The notes: generated by a model not told the origin, from the letters alone. A DNA stretch of 64,000 nucleotides from Apostichopus japonicus (GCF_037975245.1 NC_092576.1:10311501-10375500), one strand, 5' to 3'. Positions 12,043 through 23,754 are shown, counted from the stretch's first letter. Numbers and translations: made by a program.

Positions 12043-14005
12043 CGTAGACGCTATACACCGTCGTAGAGTTCAAGTTGTGACCCTTATTTCAATAAGGCGA
12101 AATTAGCACGTTTGTCAACTTACACTCAACAATGCCAATTTTGAAATAGTCTGTGGTTTTCCAAGGTGATAATCGCGACAAGGAAAACAACACAGAGGTA
12201 ATCAAGCAAGAGGTGGTATCATAAACGATCATAATATCTGAGTAACTGTTGCCGGGTGATAAAACACTATAGCTTATTTTACGGGTATTTTCAATAATTG
12301 GAAATCTATTGGTAAAAGAGAAGTTTTTGAAAATCGAACTCAAATATTATCTTACCTACATGGAACGCCAAAGAGAGAAATATTAACCTTCGATGAATGA
12401 TAAGTTTGTCAACTCAACTAAGTTGGGTGACCGAAATGAAAAAAAAAAGAAGAGGAAACGATCGCATGAACTGAAACGAAGCTAGCGTCAACATCAACCC
12501 CACACTATCAAGGATAGTTATAGAATCAAATTTAAATTGTTGTAATGGACGGATCCAAAATTTGAAAAAAAAAATGCTGGATTTGACCCTGAAGTCGTCG
12601 AAGCCAATTCCCATTAAGGGAGGGACCCCCCCCCCCCCTCTGTTAATTCTATGCATTCTGAGACAATTGGAGTGCTATGTAAATTTTGACATTTGATAGC
12701 TAAGGTTAGTCTAGATTCCGTTATTTCGGTCCATATAACAAATGCATGATATGGTTACCTTTCAAGTAATATACACAGTGTGCGTTGTCAATGCACCAGG
12801 TAATTGATACTGGCTTCACAGTCAATCCGTTGAGATATAAAGCAAACTTTTCTTTCGTGCTACGGATATGATCTTACGAAATGTTTAACGTGTTGTATTC
12901 GATTGTGAATGCTTCTAAGGTTGTGTCTATGTTACGATTGTTTTTGCTGATGGTGATTTTGGTAATTCGGAACACTTTCATATCGGGGTGGTTACTATTT
13001 TGCGATTTATTTTGACACGACGCTCTTGGTTTAATATAAAGGCTAATGGTTAAATGTTAGACAAGTTTGTATTGCGTTTTATTTTGATGTAGTGCTTACC
13101 TTTGACGTTACAATTAATATATTCATTAAAGATGAACATTTTTTAACACGAAAGACGAAGTTTGCGTCATCCCGCTAGATTCATATAGGATTTATTCATG
13201 CAGCATACTAACCAATAATAACACACATAAAGAGCAATAAATGATCATTATGTTCACCATCTCTTACCTCTAACGAATTCATGTTAATATCTTCAATAAA
13301 TAATATCTGAAACAAACGAATATATCGTTTCATGTTTACTCAAACTGCATTTTTAACAACAAAGATTGTAATACATATCATGTTACAGTTTTGATACTAC
13401 TCAGTCTTTTCGGTCAAATACGTGTTCAACTGTTTGGAGAATGCCCGCAATAACTAAGCTTTTTTACATGTGGACTATTTTATAGCCTTCAATATGGTTA
13501 GATGTATTGTTTAATTTACTGGACTTTTAAGTGTTAACAATATTCTATTTACGCATAACGCCCTCTAATTTTACTCCCTTCTAACGAACTGGAATGGAGG
13601 CATTACGAAAGTGGTTTGTAAATATACATTTTGGTGAGCGTAAAATCCTTTCCGATATCATCGTTCAACAACATTGTAAGGTTTTCATTTCCTGGTATAG
13701 ATAATTGGCAAGATAATTTGGTTAAGCAATCAACCATATATGTGTCAAGAAACTACAAGCAGGTCAGAAGCGAATGATATTCATGTTGGTAAAGTATATT
13801 GAAGGCTGCTGTAGGATACCTATATTACGTAGTGAAATAAATACGTTGTAATAAAGTACAATTTTCTTCGAAGCCTGTTTATGTTTACAGTTTATTTCCG
13901 ACGAAGGGAAATATTTGTCCGTATATATCGTCGATTACGGAAGCAATTAAGAGAGCAGACAAGTTGGTTTTGAGCTGATGCAAAGTGTGTGCGATCGGTA
14001 GGGTC

Positions 14006-14389
14006 CATAGGCGTAGGAGCCCTTTGATTTGGGGGGGGGGGGCTGTAACCACTTGCCCGAAAAATATAACGACACTTTTTAGCGCGCGTTCAACATTTTA
14101 ATGTGCATATCATATAGGCGCTCATCGGTTATTACGTCGCATGCCAATAACATGCAATTATTTTCCATGTTATTACCCTTCCATATTGGTTAGAAATATT
14201 GGGGAAGTCTTTACAATAATTATGATCATAATAATATCAGTTTAACCATTGAAAAACACATTGCAAATTATTCTTCTTTCAGTAGGTGCCCGAAAAATTC
14301 TCAGCATATTGCCCGAATATTCACAACAATTTTAGGTTGGGGGCTGCAGGCCCCCCCCCCTCCCCAGCCCTCTGCCTCCTACGCCTATG
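14006..14389. mobile_element. hAT-like MITE, CATAGGCGTAGGAG family
   Basis: Termini CATAGGCGTAGGAG and CTCCTACGCCTATG are perfect inverted repeats, with an 8-bp direct repeat GTAGGGTC at 13998-14005 and 14390-14397. G-rich and C-rich runs lie just inside each end. A second, older copy in the opposite orientation is at 63254-63667. Confidence 0.93.
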
Positions 14390-14673
14390 GTAGGGTCCAG
14401 TCAAATCCTGGTCATGGAGACTATGATGTGACTGGACCCTCTTTTTTTCGTAAATTTATGGGCGTTTGAAGAAGATTAATTACCGCAAATTCTCATGGAA
14501 TATATCATTAAAATGTGGATGCGATATATTTTATACCGATATCTGCCAGTATCTCGTTTATTGACCACGGGACCCGAGCTGCAGCTTATATGCGTACTGG
14601 CTGCATCCTAAAAAACGTCAGTCCTGACAATTCAAAATATTGGTGTATGAGTGAATGAAAAGACTTTGCCTTC

Positions 14674-15042
14674 TTAAAGGGTGTGAAGACTCGCGCAAAA
14701 GAAACGTCTAATGCCGGTTATTTGACCTAGTTTCGAATGAGGTGTAACATAGTGTATAAACACCACCGTCGATCCCAGAAATGCACACACAGCTTGCTAC
14801 CGTTGGTAATTACACACTAGTTTACAGTCAGTACATACAGCTGCGGTCAATACCCACAGCACAGTATAAAAACGATACAACGATGGACATCTAATGTCCA
14901 GCTTAAGATAACAATTAAGGTATCACGTTTCATTACTGTCTGCATTTTGTAGCGACACGAACAAAGCGTCACTTGCAAGCAACAGAAAGTTAACTTTTTC
15001 ATATGGCCGCACGCGGTTTGGGCGAGTCTTCAATACCTTTAA
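14674..15042 (+). mobile_element. TTAA-flanked MITE (piggyBac-like), copy 3
   Basis: Intact TTAA at 14674-14677 and 15039-15042 enclosing inverted termini AGGGTGTGAAGACTCGCG and GCGAGTCTTCAATACCT. It lies outside the duplication, so it is an independent insertion of the family. Confidence 0.85.
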
Positions 15043-15774
15043 ATAAGGTGATTGAAGGCATTACCTTTGAGATACAGTTAATCGTTTCTTGTTTTAAATG
15101 AAGTACAACAAGTATGGCACCACGGAGCTGCAGTACGCAAATGAGTTTGTGAGATCTTCCTGTAAGTTACGAGCAAATGGAATTAACAACAGCCACTGCT
15201 AATTATTGTGCTGGCTGAAAAATGTATTGGCATGAGTGATGTTGAGAGAACCACTTGATTTTAGCTTGTATGTTCGGGATTTGAGGGTGATAAAGATGTA
15301 ACCGACAAAATATGAAACCTACTAAAAATGCTAATAAGAATAACTCTTTTTTTTCATTGGTATCAGAGGGGATAATCTAAGTTTAATTCAATGTTGACCA
15401 CCACCACCACCAAAAAAAAAGTAAACAAGACAAAAATACAGCGAAGCCAACAAAAAATAAAAATAAAATGCAATGGACCGATGATCGAGAGAAAATATAG
15501 TCTTAATATTCTATTAGTTTTCCAACAGTAGTCTCCGTTCGTCTTCTTTCGGTGTCTATCTTCAAACTTCAAACTATTAAGCAGTATTTTGTTGCCAAGT
15601 TACACTAAGAAGTATCTGTTAATCATCTTATCTTAAAAAATAGTGCATAGTTTTACTTTTTGTTGATGATATGATGCTTAAGGTATTAAATGCATATTAA
15701 TATTCAGTAAGCTAAGATTTTAGAGTAAATCATAAAGGAAGAAATATAACATCAAAAAGGGAACAAGTTACTCA

Positions 15775-15895
15775 GCCTCTGAAGAAGATCCTGCTTGGAT
15801 CGAAAGGTCAAGCCCACCTACTTTTAAACATTCTCTTACATAGGCGCTTTAGTGGATAAGCAGTTTGCTAACTGTTTTTGTTTTATTTTAATAAA
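15775..15895 (+). repeat. Interspersed repeat fragment (GAAGAAGATCCTGC type)
   Basis: The sequence CTCTGAAGAAGATCCTGCTT followed by GGATCGAAAGGTCAAGC and then AGTGGATAAGCAGTTTGCTAAC recurs at 27490-27600, and its last part at 8658-8700. This GAAGGATCC-GAAACGT type of sequence is common at the ends of dispersed retroelements in animals, but the element cannot be named from this window. Confidence 0.6.
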
Positions 15896-16873
15896 AAAAA
15901 GGAAGAAATATAACATCACAAAATGAAATATATTTCTGAAATTATTGTTTACTACGATCTGAACAGGAGACGTTTGATAGTTATGATCTGCAGAATTGAG
16001 ACGGTTGATTAGGGTTTAGCAAATCAGTTTTAAAAATTTGACCGAGTTTCCCTTCAATGTTTTAAGTGACATTTAATATATTAACTATGATATTTCATTT
16101 TAAGAAAATCATTGTAACTGACAACAAATACATTAAATAGGAGCAAGTCCAGAATAGTCAAATAACGGATGAATTGTTTATGATATTTGAAATGGAAATT
16201 GAGCAGTTAACCAGCATGACTTTATCATTGAGACAATGTCACAGACAAAGTTTCAGGCCGGAAAGGAAAAAGATAAATATCCTTTTTTGTAATATATAAC
16301 ACATATTCTTATTGGCAAAGCTTATGTTGTGTTGTCTTGTAGATAAGTCTAGAGGATAAGACACCTATCGAAAAAAAAAATTCCTTCTTGGAACTACCAA
16401 TTACAGTAATAGTAGAGAAAACCGTCATAGTCTGTTTCAGCACATCGAGGGCGAAACCTGTTATGAGTCAAGCTGGAAGAAAACAAATAATAAAGAAACA
16501 AAATTATTTCACAACCACCACTAAACGACATACATAGATTCACAACTCCTTCACAAGAGAAGTAACCTTCTAGCTTTAAATGTTGTTGTTGTTGATCTGT
16601 CTCAAGTCATTTGGAGGTCACTGATCAAGGATCCGGTATATGATAGAATTCTACCCCACGAAACAAAAATCATTTACTTCCTTGTGATTGTAGCGTAGTT
16701 GCACCCTTCATTTTAACAAACTGAACATTTTCTTGATGTGGAATAATAATCAAGGCATTTTAGGTCATGAATTTTACGATCGAAAAGTATAAATTTTAAA
16801 TTGTAATGTTAATATAACGGCTTTATGCAATACAAGATTACTATAATAGGTACATAAAAACGCCATTGTTTAC

Positions 16874-17007
16874 CTGCTGACAGTTACGTCCAGCAAATCC
16901 TAATGCACATCCATTGCGGCATTCCCCAGAGAATCGATCGCATGGGCCACCGGCAATACAGTTGCACGTTTGAGCACAATTTGCACCAAACGTACCAGTC
17001 ACACAGG
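16874..17007 (-). CDS. Gene A exon 10: third EGF-type module
   Basis: After a TTTTTGCAG acceptor, 134 nt encode a laminin/Tie-type EGF: CVTGTFGANCAQTCNC, then GPCDRFSGEC and GCALGFAGRNCQQ. Eight cysteines are visible. The CDRF followed by Gly and the GFAGRNC ending match the third EGF of vertebrate Tie receptors (from memory). Entry phase is 1 but the exit is phase 0 at CAGCAG|gtaaac, unlike every upstream exon. If the donor were not used, an in-frame stop would follow 10 codons later (TAG at 16843-16841). The next exon was not found. Confidence 0.82.
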
Positions 17008-17597
17008 CTGCAAAAATATATTTACCAAAAAAACCAAGTCACGATATTTTCCAATTGCGTTCTTCGTTTTCGTTGGAACAAAGAACTTGTACGACTGTTT
17101 GCCTCATTTATTGTAGTTGTATATTTAGCAACTCTCTATTGGCGGTTAGCGTGTGTTTCGGCACATATTATTTGCTTAAATCTACACATTTGGGGCACTG
17201 ATGTTATTTCATATCGATGTTCTTACAAATACAAATGAACGTTAGGTTGGTTTCTTTGTTGTTGTAATTTCCACTGTCTGATATATTTTAATATAATTAT
17301 AAAGTATAATCAACATTTATGTCACACATCGTTAGTCTTTAAAAAACAAATCCCGACTCCATTCATTGAGCGCTTTACATGAACTACTAAAGTTTAGTAA
17401 CTATACCATTAACTATAGTTACTATATTATGTGTCATCGTGAAATATAAAAACAGTAACAAAAAACTGTACCAATCTTTATTTCGGTCTCTTTTGATGAA
17501 AATTTAAAGGAAGCCTATTTGTTGTGTACGATAAAATGCAGATTTGAGAATGACAACAAGAAGCTCGATGGAGCTTTGGTACTTTTACACTCCTATG

Positions 17598-17800
17598 CAG
17601 AAGATACTAGAACAAACATAAAATATATACTAACAAAACAACTGGATCTGTTGGAATTACACCTATCCTCAGTTCTTACTGTAATCCTAATAACACATGC
17701 TACCGATTTGTAGCACGATCCAGTTTTCACTTTTGGTGCAAAACTTTAAGATTTACAGTCGGTCACTGTGTTCTCCGTCAATCATATCATATCTTCGTTT
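17598..17800. mobile_element. Partial P1-family palindromic element
   Basis: Carries the P1 landmarks TCCTCAGTTCTTACTGTAATCC, the block ACATGCTACCGATTTGTAGCACGATCCAG and GATTTACAG, ending near TGTGTTCTC. The left arm is degraded. It sits in the intron between gene A exons 10 and 9. Confidence 0.7.
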
Positions 17801-17852
17801 CACATATTTACTGCCCTACACGTATATATCAACTAAATGTTACGGAACTCAC

Positions 17853-18005
17853 GTTCACAACAGTCGTTCCCCCCGAAACCAGCTGCACAGGTGGTGCCAA
17901 TAGGTCCGGCTATAGAAAACGTCAAGCATTTCCCCAATCTGGTAGTAACTGGGAAGTCTCTTATATTAAAGTCTTCGTTGCTGCCGAAATATCCCGGATT
18001 AAGAG
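17853..18005 (-). CDS. Gene A exon 9: Cys-rich second EGF-like module
   Basis: 153 nt between GATTTAG| and |gtgagt, phase 1 to 1. It encodes NPGYFGSNEDFNIRDFPV, then LGKCLTFSIAGPIGTTC and AAGFGGNDCCER. Only four cysteines, fewer than a full EGF. Gene B exon 9 (63063-63218) has the same length class and pattern with an aromatic-Gly start and a GWSGSNC end. Position and spacing correspond to the atypical second EGF of Tie receptors. Confidence 0.82.
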
Positions 18006-18111
18006 CTAAATCGATGCAGAAGTATAACAACAAAAAACAGGTATTATTAGCGAATTATTATCTTAACATTATATTGTTTTTATAAATTACGGTTTGCTGG
18101 ACTTAAATAAG

Positions 18112-18277
18112 GGGTTAATCAACGGTCTAGCGTGCGTTACTCACAGGATTAATGCACGATCGGGGGTTAATGCAAGCGATGCACGAGGGCGGAGCCCGAG
18201 TGCATCCAGCGATAGCATTAACACCCGGAGTGCATTAATCATGTGAGTAACGCACGCTAGACCGTTGATTAACCCCG
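18112..18277. repeat. Foldback palindrome, 47-bp arms
   Basis: GGGGTTAATCAACGGTCTAG at the left is mirrored by CTAGACCGTTGATTAACCCC at the right, the arms continuing through CGTGCGTTACTCAC for about 47 bp, with a loop of about 70 bp. A related half (CGTGCGTTACTCACAGGATTAA) recurs at 19318-19339 and a CATTCATAC/GTATGAATG pair flanks 18285-19395. The palindrome may therefore be one end of a larger foldback element of about 1.3 kb in this intron. Confidence 0.85.
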
Positions 18278-19924
18278 TTCATTCATACACTACCATTTGT
18301 GTGGGGGAAAAATCATAAAACAAAACATATTTGGTTACGTATAACCGAAGATTTATTAAAGTGATGCCCCGTAAGTCGAATTAACGATTAACAACCAGCA
18401 TAACAATAATGTACATGTGCAATTATAAAGTAATACTGAACGATAGTGAATATTATAAAGGAAACGTCTTTGAAAGGCTGTCATTCATAAAAGATGAACC
18501 ATAATAACATTTTAACTAATGTTTGGCAATATTGCGGCCATAAAACTATTTTTGAAAGGTCTCAATAACAAGGAACTACAAACAATTACTAGTTGTCTTC
18601 ATCATATCAATACCCCACAGCTTCTGGTTCCCATAGCAACCATTCTAGGGACAAACATGTACGTATGGTATACAGTCATACTGTAACATAGTAGGCCTTG
18701 TATTGAACACGTACACTCACTTGAACGTACACACTACACAGTGCTTGGCACTGCGGTCGTTTAACTTTAAATTTATAATACTGTGAGCAACATAACGGCC
18801 TTGCGAACATTTAATTACGGACAGATACTGGATATACTTAAACTCAAAGCATCCACAACTGTTTGGTGTTTTAATACGGATATAACTATGAATTTTGGAA
18901 GTAAACATTCACCGGACTTTGGAAAGAACATTTGGAAAACAGTTTGGACATGTTAGACGTTTCAGCCCTAACAGCAGCAGTAACGTTAATGTCATTGTTG
19001 GAAGCAACAGCTGTGCAGCCCACACTTTGGCCTAGACTCGAGTGCGGATCCATGTTTTCGCGTCCTTTACCTCTGATGGCATCTTGCAAGACTTTTGAAC
19101 AAGATCGTTTCTGTGAATTAAGTCTTTTTCAACCAGGTTTGCAAATCTTCCATTGTTTTCCTGAGTGTCTACCTCGTCTAAAGTGCGCAAATCGAAGTTC
19201 AAATCAAACGTTATATTAGCCATTTTGTGTTTTTGATGTTTTTCGATAGCTCATCAGGGCAGACGACAAAACATGGTAACATGGTATCAATTGTATTCAT
19301 CCGCCGGTAATTTTACCGTGCGTTACTCACAGGATTAACCACGGTCAGCTGACCTGAATGGACCAATAGGATTTAGGCATCTTTACTAAGTATGAATGAA
19401 TAATGGTTAATACCTCCTATATGATTAATTTTTTTTTTTTAACAAACCCAACGGCATTTCCTTCGCTTATTTTTATACACGGTTAAAATATAATGAAATT
19501 CAATACTTCTTTCCTTATCTGTTCTTTGTTTTGTTTTCTATTCTTTACTTTTCTTTTTTGGAAAATCGGTTCCCTCGTTTGTGGAACGATCTAGCCAGTA
19601 ATCGTCGCCTAAGCCATTCCTTTTAAACATTTGGATTTTAAGTATTGTTTTACCAGTGTGTTCTCACTGTTCTTGTACAGTTTAGTTGTCTATAATATTT
19701 ATTTTCGTTGGTTCCCGCCTTTGTGCCTTATGTTGTTGTATTTTAAGTATTGGACATTGATCGGCTGATTGGATCCATTTCACACTGGTTTAGAGTACCC
19801 TTCTTGTTTTGTTTCACACAGTTTCTGTATTGTATGGTTTGTATTGAGAGCACATAAGATCATGTTTTATGGAATTATAACGCTGTATAATTACATATTG
19901 TTATTTTATTCATCCTTAAACTGA

Positions 19925-20335
19925 GAGCGTTGTAGCCAAGTGGTTAAGGCAGTGGACTTGTGATCTAATTATTTCGGGTTCGACCCCTTGCCAGATCATT
20001 GCGTTGTGTCCTTGGGCAAGGCACTTTATCTCCACTGCCTCTCTTCACCCAGGTGTAAATATGGGGACTTGCGAGATAACTTGTAAATATAGTTACGTGC
20101 GCCGGTTTGTGGCTGCACCCTATGGGAAGTTCCTCAGGGGACACGTGGCGTTGGTGCACTGTGGTGCCCCAGGAGAGATTATTTAAATTGTGCACACTTT
20201 GGTGTGTAGGTGTTACAAGTTACCAATGACCAGGGTTACGTATACAGCTCGGCGAGACTTTATTGTAAGTTGCGCTATATAAGAACTGTTAATTATTATC
20301 ATTATTAATTATTATTATTGTTATTATCATTAAAT
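19925..20335 (+). mobile_element. tRNA-derived SINE with (ATT)n tail
   Basis: Starts with a tRNA-like head: A box GTAGCCAAGTGGTTAAGGCA and B box GGGTTCGACCC. A body of about 320 bp follows, ending GCGCTATATAAGAACTGTTAA and an ATT-rich tail. It lies antisense in the gene A intron and its tail ends only a few bases from the donor of exon 8 (20339). The head resembles Leu/Ser-type tRNAs. Confidence 0.8.
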
Positions 20336-20339
20336 TCAC

Positions 20340-20471
20340 CTATCTCGCAGGTGTCTCCAGCAAAACCAGGAGGGCAGCTGCATAATTCGAGGTCCGTATC
20401 AACAAGTCCTCCATTCTTACAAGTCATGGGTCCGGTTGCACATAAAGAGCCTGCCATCTCTCTAGGACATG
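20340..20471 (-). CDS. Gene A exon 8: first EGF module
   Basis: 132 nt, phase 1 to 1, between TTTTTTTTTTCAG| and |gtgaat. It encodes a complete six-cysteine EGF: CPREMAGSLC, MTCKNGGL, ELCSCPPGFAGDTCEIG. The C-x-C-PPGF-x-G-x-x-C ending is standard. The exon is exactly as long as its gene B counterpart (62174-62305). In Tie receptors the first EGF follows the second Ig domain, as here. Confidence 0.9.
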
Positions 20472-20889
20472 CTGAAAAAAAAAACGTCACGTTTATATTG
20501 TTATTCGAATATTTCCATCTTTAGACAGTGGTTACTTTGTAACAATTCAATGTGTCGTTAATCACAGCGTAAGCACCGAGAATAGTATGGGTCCGGTAGT
20601 TTTGGAAAAGAAATTATTTTAAGAAAAGTTCTGAAACTTCAAATCACAGCTATGAATTCAAATTGAAAATAATTCTCAAGGAAACTGCCTATTTGCATGA
20701 ACAATTTGCATAATCTTATACTATATCCTTTCATGGATTAGTGACTTTATATATTTTGTTACATAATGGAAATATGTTTATTTTTAAGAGAAGGTCTGTT
20801 AAGTTCAACCATACTGATAACATCATACACTCTGTTGTTAAGAGATAACCTCACCAAATATCTTAAAGTTTAATAAATTCATACCTCCA

Positions 20890-21370
20890 ACTTAGAGTGA
20901 AGATTAATCTTTTAGTTTAGTTTAGTAGAAAAAAAAAGGATCAGGAGGGACACTTAAGTCCCCATCGAGGACCCTATAGAGAGAGAGAAAAAAAAAAAAA
21001 ACTGAAGACACAGATACTCAGACCCGATTACAATGCTTAAAGTGCTTGTCCAAAGCATTCTTAAACCCATTGACACTACTTGCAATTACAACTTTCTCAG
21101 GCAAACCGTTCCACTCATTCACAACCCTATTAGAAAAAAAAAGTTATGCCGAATATTAATCCTACTATGTGACTTTTGGAGTTTAAGACAATGACCTCTG
21201 GTACAACTACTGTTATAAAACATGAAAAAGTCAATACAAAATCTTGAAAACCTGAATCAAGTCCCCACGTAACCTCCTAAGCTCCAGTGTGGTGAGATTC
21301 AACAGTTGTAACCGCCTATAATAACGAACACTCTTTAAAGTTTAGAATACTAAGACATACTGTACATACC
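20890..21370. repeat. Degraded interspersed repeat in gene A intron
   Basis: A block beginning after GTTTAGTTTAGTAG with GGGACACTTAAGTCCCCATC, purine-rich runs, then sequence that read in some frames resembles the antisense or sense of a decayed retroelement coding tail (GKPFHSFTTLLEKK). Multiple stops and frame breaks. The class is uncertain. Confidence 0.35.
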
Positions 21371-21811
21371 ACCAGAATGTTCATTCAAAAAAAAAACAAA
21401 AAAAAAAACACGGTGTACATGAATGACAAAACAAACTTCATACGGGTTAAATTTGGACCATTATACTTTGATTAATTTTTTTATTTGAGAAGAAAGAAAT
21501 ATTCTTAATGTTTTTCAAGTTTTGTTTTGTCGATTGGAGTCATATTGTGATAGTTGGTGTAAGAAACGAGAAGAATGCATTTTATTATCTACAGACTCCT
21601 ATTTGATGATTAAATATGAAACTTATCTCACGAAATCCGAATGAGCCTGGTTTACATGAATCATACACCGTGTGGCAAGATTCTCTCTCCAGTTCAAGCT
21701 GTGCTACTACTCGTTCCCACATTTCTACGCTATAGCGTGTACCTTCTTACTCCCAACCAAGATACATTTATCCCTTGGCAAGTTAAACTGAGAAATATTT
21801 TTTGTGTTTAC

Positions 21812-22099
21812 CGGAAACGATAACTCGTATGTATTGTGCCCAACCGAGCTTTTTCCGGTCCTTGCGAAACACGATGTATAAGCCTCCAACATCACATGTG
21901 GATAAGCTCAGGACGTTTCGGCTGTTGAGTAGGCTCAGCCTTCTTCTTCTAGTGCTTCCGTCGGGAATAAAGTCCCACCGGAGCCGTCCATTAGTAGGCC
22001 CAAGTGGTATTGTGATATCGTAGCTACCATCGAGTGCAGAACAAACTGCGCCATCCGGGAAGACGGTAATGGTCGAACGAGTGCCAGTCTCAATCGGGG
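21812..22099 (-). CDS. Gene A exon 7: second Ig-like domain
   Basis: 288 nt, phase 1 to 1, from CTACATCAG| to |gtaaac. The core features of an Ig fold are visible: a cysteine in the B strand (GAVCSALDGSY), the central tryptophan (RLRWDFIPDG), and a second cysteine with the D-x-G-x-Y signature (STCDVGGLYIVF). The counterpart gene B exon 7 keeps the tryptophan (LIWTKDG) and NAGVYVV. A basic patch, STRRRRLSLL, follows the tryptophan. Adhesive or ligand-binding extracellular module. Confidence 0.82.
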
Positions 22100-22852
22100 C
22101 TGATGTAGAAAACAACAACCAAAACAGAACGTAAAAGAGCCAGACATTGAAAAGTGCCAATTGAAGCTGGTGGCTATTTAATGTAGTGAAAGACAAGCAA
22201 GGAAGCCATCTTTTTGTTTCTTTGCAAGTTAGTCTTGTGATCGGAGCGAAGATCATCTTCATCGTTCAATGTTATCCACAACAAAAAAATAACTGTCGCT
22301 GTCCTAGTTATTCGTTTTTTTTTTTTCCTTCACTTTCATAGTCCTCACCTTCATCAGTGTTATATACATATAACCGCCGTCATAATAATATTTATATAGT
22401 CATTCCTATCGTAATCAACATCGCAATGATACATTTTATTCCAAAATAGTTAAGCCCGAAAAGAAAAAGCACTTTAAACAAATGAAATGAAATTTAGTCA
22501 ACGAAAACAACATTATTTCCGTCTTACAAAACTATAGAGTAACTTATTGAACGTTGGGGCTTTTGACCTCACAATTGTTATATGCCGTGCTTTAAAATAA
22601 AATGCAATGGCTGTACACTGTAAAGGAAACACATGGTGATTACTACTTAAGGCATGCAAAGCATATATAAATCTATTTCCAGTGATTGCGAACTTTTCAA
22701 AAGGACGATTATAGTGACGGAGGAAGATAATAACACCGATTTACAATCATTGGAGATAGTTGTAAGAAGTGTTACATTAGACACATTTTTTTCTTTTATT
22801 ATATTTGTTTCAGGTATTATGTGAAGCTAGATTATATTTGTTTGTTTTATAT

Positions 22853-23256
22853 CAGGGTTGTCCAACCTTTTGCAGAGGAGTGCCACATGGAATGATTATG
22901 ATGAAGGAGGGGGCCGCATGAACCATACGCTCGATTTTTCGATGTTTTGCCCGAAGCCCAAGGCAACAAAATGTGAGCACTGCGCGTGGAGCGCACTGAT
23001 TTATTTTCCTTCCTGATAAAACAGATGAATAAAGTCCAGCCGCCCCCCCCCCCTCCGCTGAGAGAGTTGTCACACAAACTGACCTGTATGCATTTTTTTG
23101 GACCCAGAAGGTTCGAATGATTGATTATATAGCTTCAAATTGTTATCAATAAATCTGCTCACTAAAAATTTGCACCCTATAGCATCTCTGGCGGGCCGGA
23201 CGCAACCCTGCGGCGGGCCGGACTGTGGCCCGCGGGCCGTAGGTTGGACAACCCTG
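22853..23256. mobile_element. hAT-like MITE, CAGGGTTGTCCAACCT family
   Basis: Termini CAGGGTTGTCCAACCT and AGGTTGGACAACCCTG are perfect inverted repeats, flanked by the 8-bp direct repeat TTTTATAT at 22845-22852 and 23257-23264. G+C-rich near the right end (GGCCCGCGGGCC). It lies in the intron between gene A exons 7 and 6, ending about 45 bp from exon 6. This terminal sequence is typical of widespread animal hAT elements. Confidence 0.94.
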
Positions 23257-23301
23257 TTTTATATATAAGGAGAAGATAAATCACAAACATCGTTCACGTA
23301 C

Positions 23302-23634
23302 CATTTGTTCCTACACTGCTTGTAGGTGTCACGTACGTGTAAGCTGTCTGTGTATATACATTCCCATTGATCGTTTGGTCGAGGGTAAATTTATATTCGT
23401 TAAATCTAGTCCTGGAGTTTCTGCGAGGACGAGGGATACGAGCTTGAGAAACAGCTTTGCCGTTGACTATTACTGTAGTGGCTTCATAAAATTGCAAGTT
23501 CCATGGCAACCATGTGAAATCGAGCATAGAAGAAACTGTAGAAGGATCGTTGACGAAAGCCCACAAGAACACGTCTTTCTTGGAACGCCTCGGCAATGGA
23601 GTCCTGTTGCTGATGACCATGAATTCTGGCCTGT
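23302..23634 (-). CDS. Gene A exon 6: first Ig-like domain
   Basis: 333 nt, phase 1 to 1, from AATTTCAG| to |gtacgt. The translation starts DRPEFMVISNRTPLPRRSKK, includes LDFTWLPWNLQFYEATTVIV around the middle and RPRRNSRTRFNEYKFTLD before the end. It aligns along its length with gene B exon 6 (FYAF, a central tryptophan, then RxxxxxxRFGYYTFT). The two Ig cysteines are absent, so the fold assignment rests on position, the tryptophan and the gene B match. It is 12 codons longer than in gene B. Confidence 0.75.
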
Positions 23635-23754
23635 CTGAAATTTAACACAATAAAGATAAACAAATTTAACGTGAGTGAATTTTCAATTAGCACTTACACA
23701 CTTTGTACAGTTTTTGTTCTCTATTTGTGGAAGCAAAATGATTGTAAAGTTTAA

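Larger units (their letters stand above)
9748..13410. repeat. Segmental duplication 1, right copy
   Basis: Direct repeat of 3479-7683. It lacks the 993-bp hAT-like insertion and so preserves the empty target site near 12812-12824. It contains an additional block at about 10380-10840 that includes a LINE 3' fragment. The left edge falls inside the LINE relic, 126 bp short of that element's 3' end in the other copy. Confidence 0.9.
13411..16873. other. Region downstream of the last recognised gene A exon
   Basis: Apart from the two transposable elements listed here and an interspersed-repeat fragment near 15775-15895, I see nothing I can support. Frames on the minus strand carry no EGF, Ig, FN3 or kinase signatures I could recognise, although an exon of ordinary length without a clear motif could be missed. 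Confidence 0.45.

Noticed and set aside
23375-23638. Plus-strand frame of 87 aa over gene A exon 6
   Set aside because: It is the antisense shadow of the exon; the minus strand has the splice sites and the family match.
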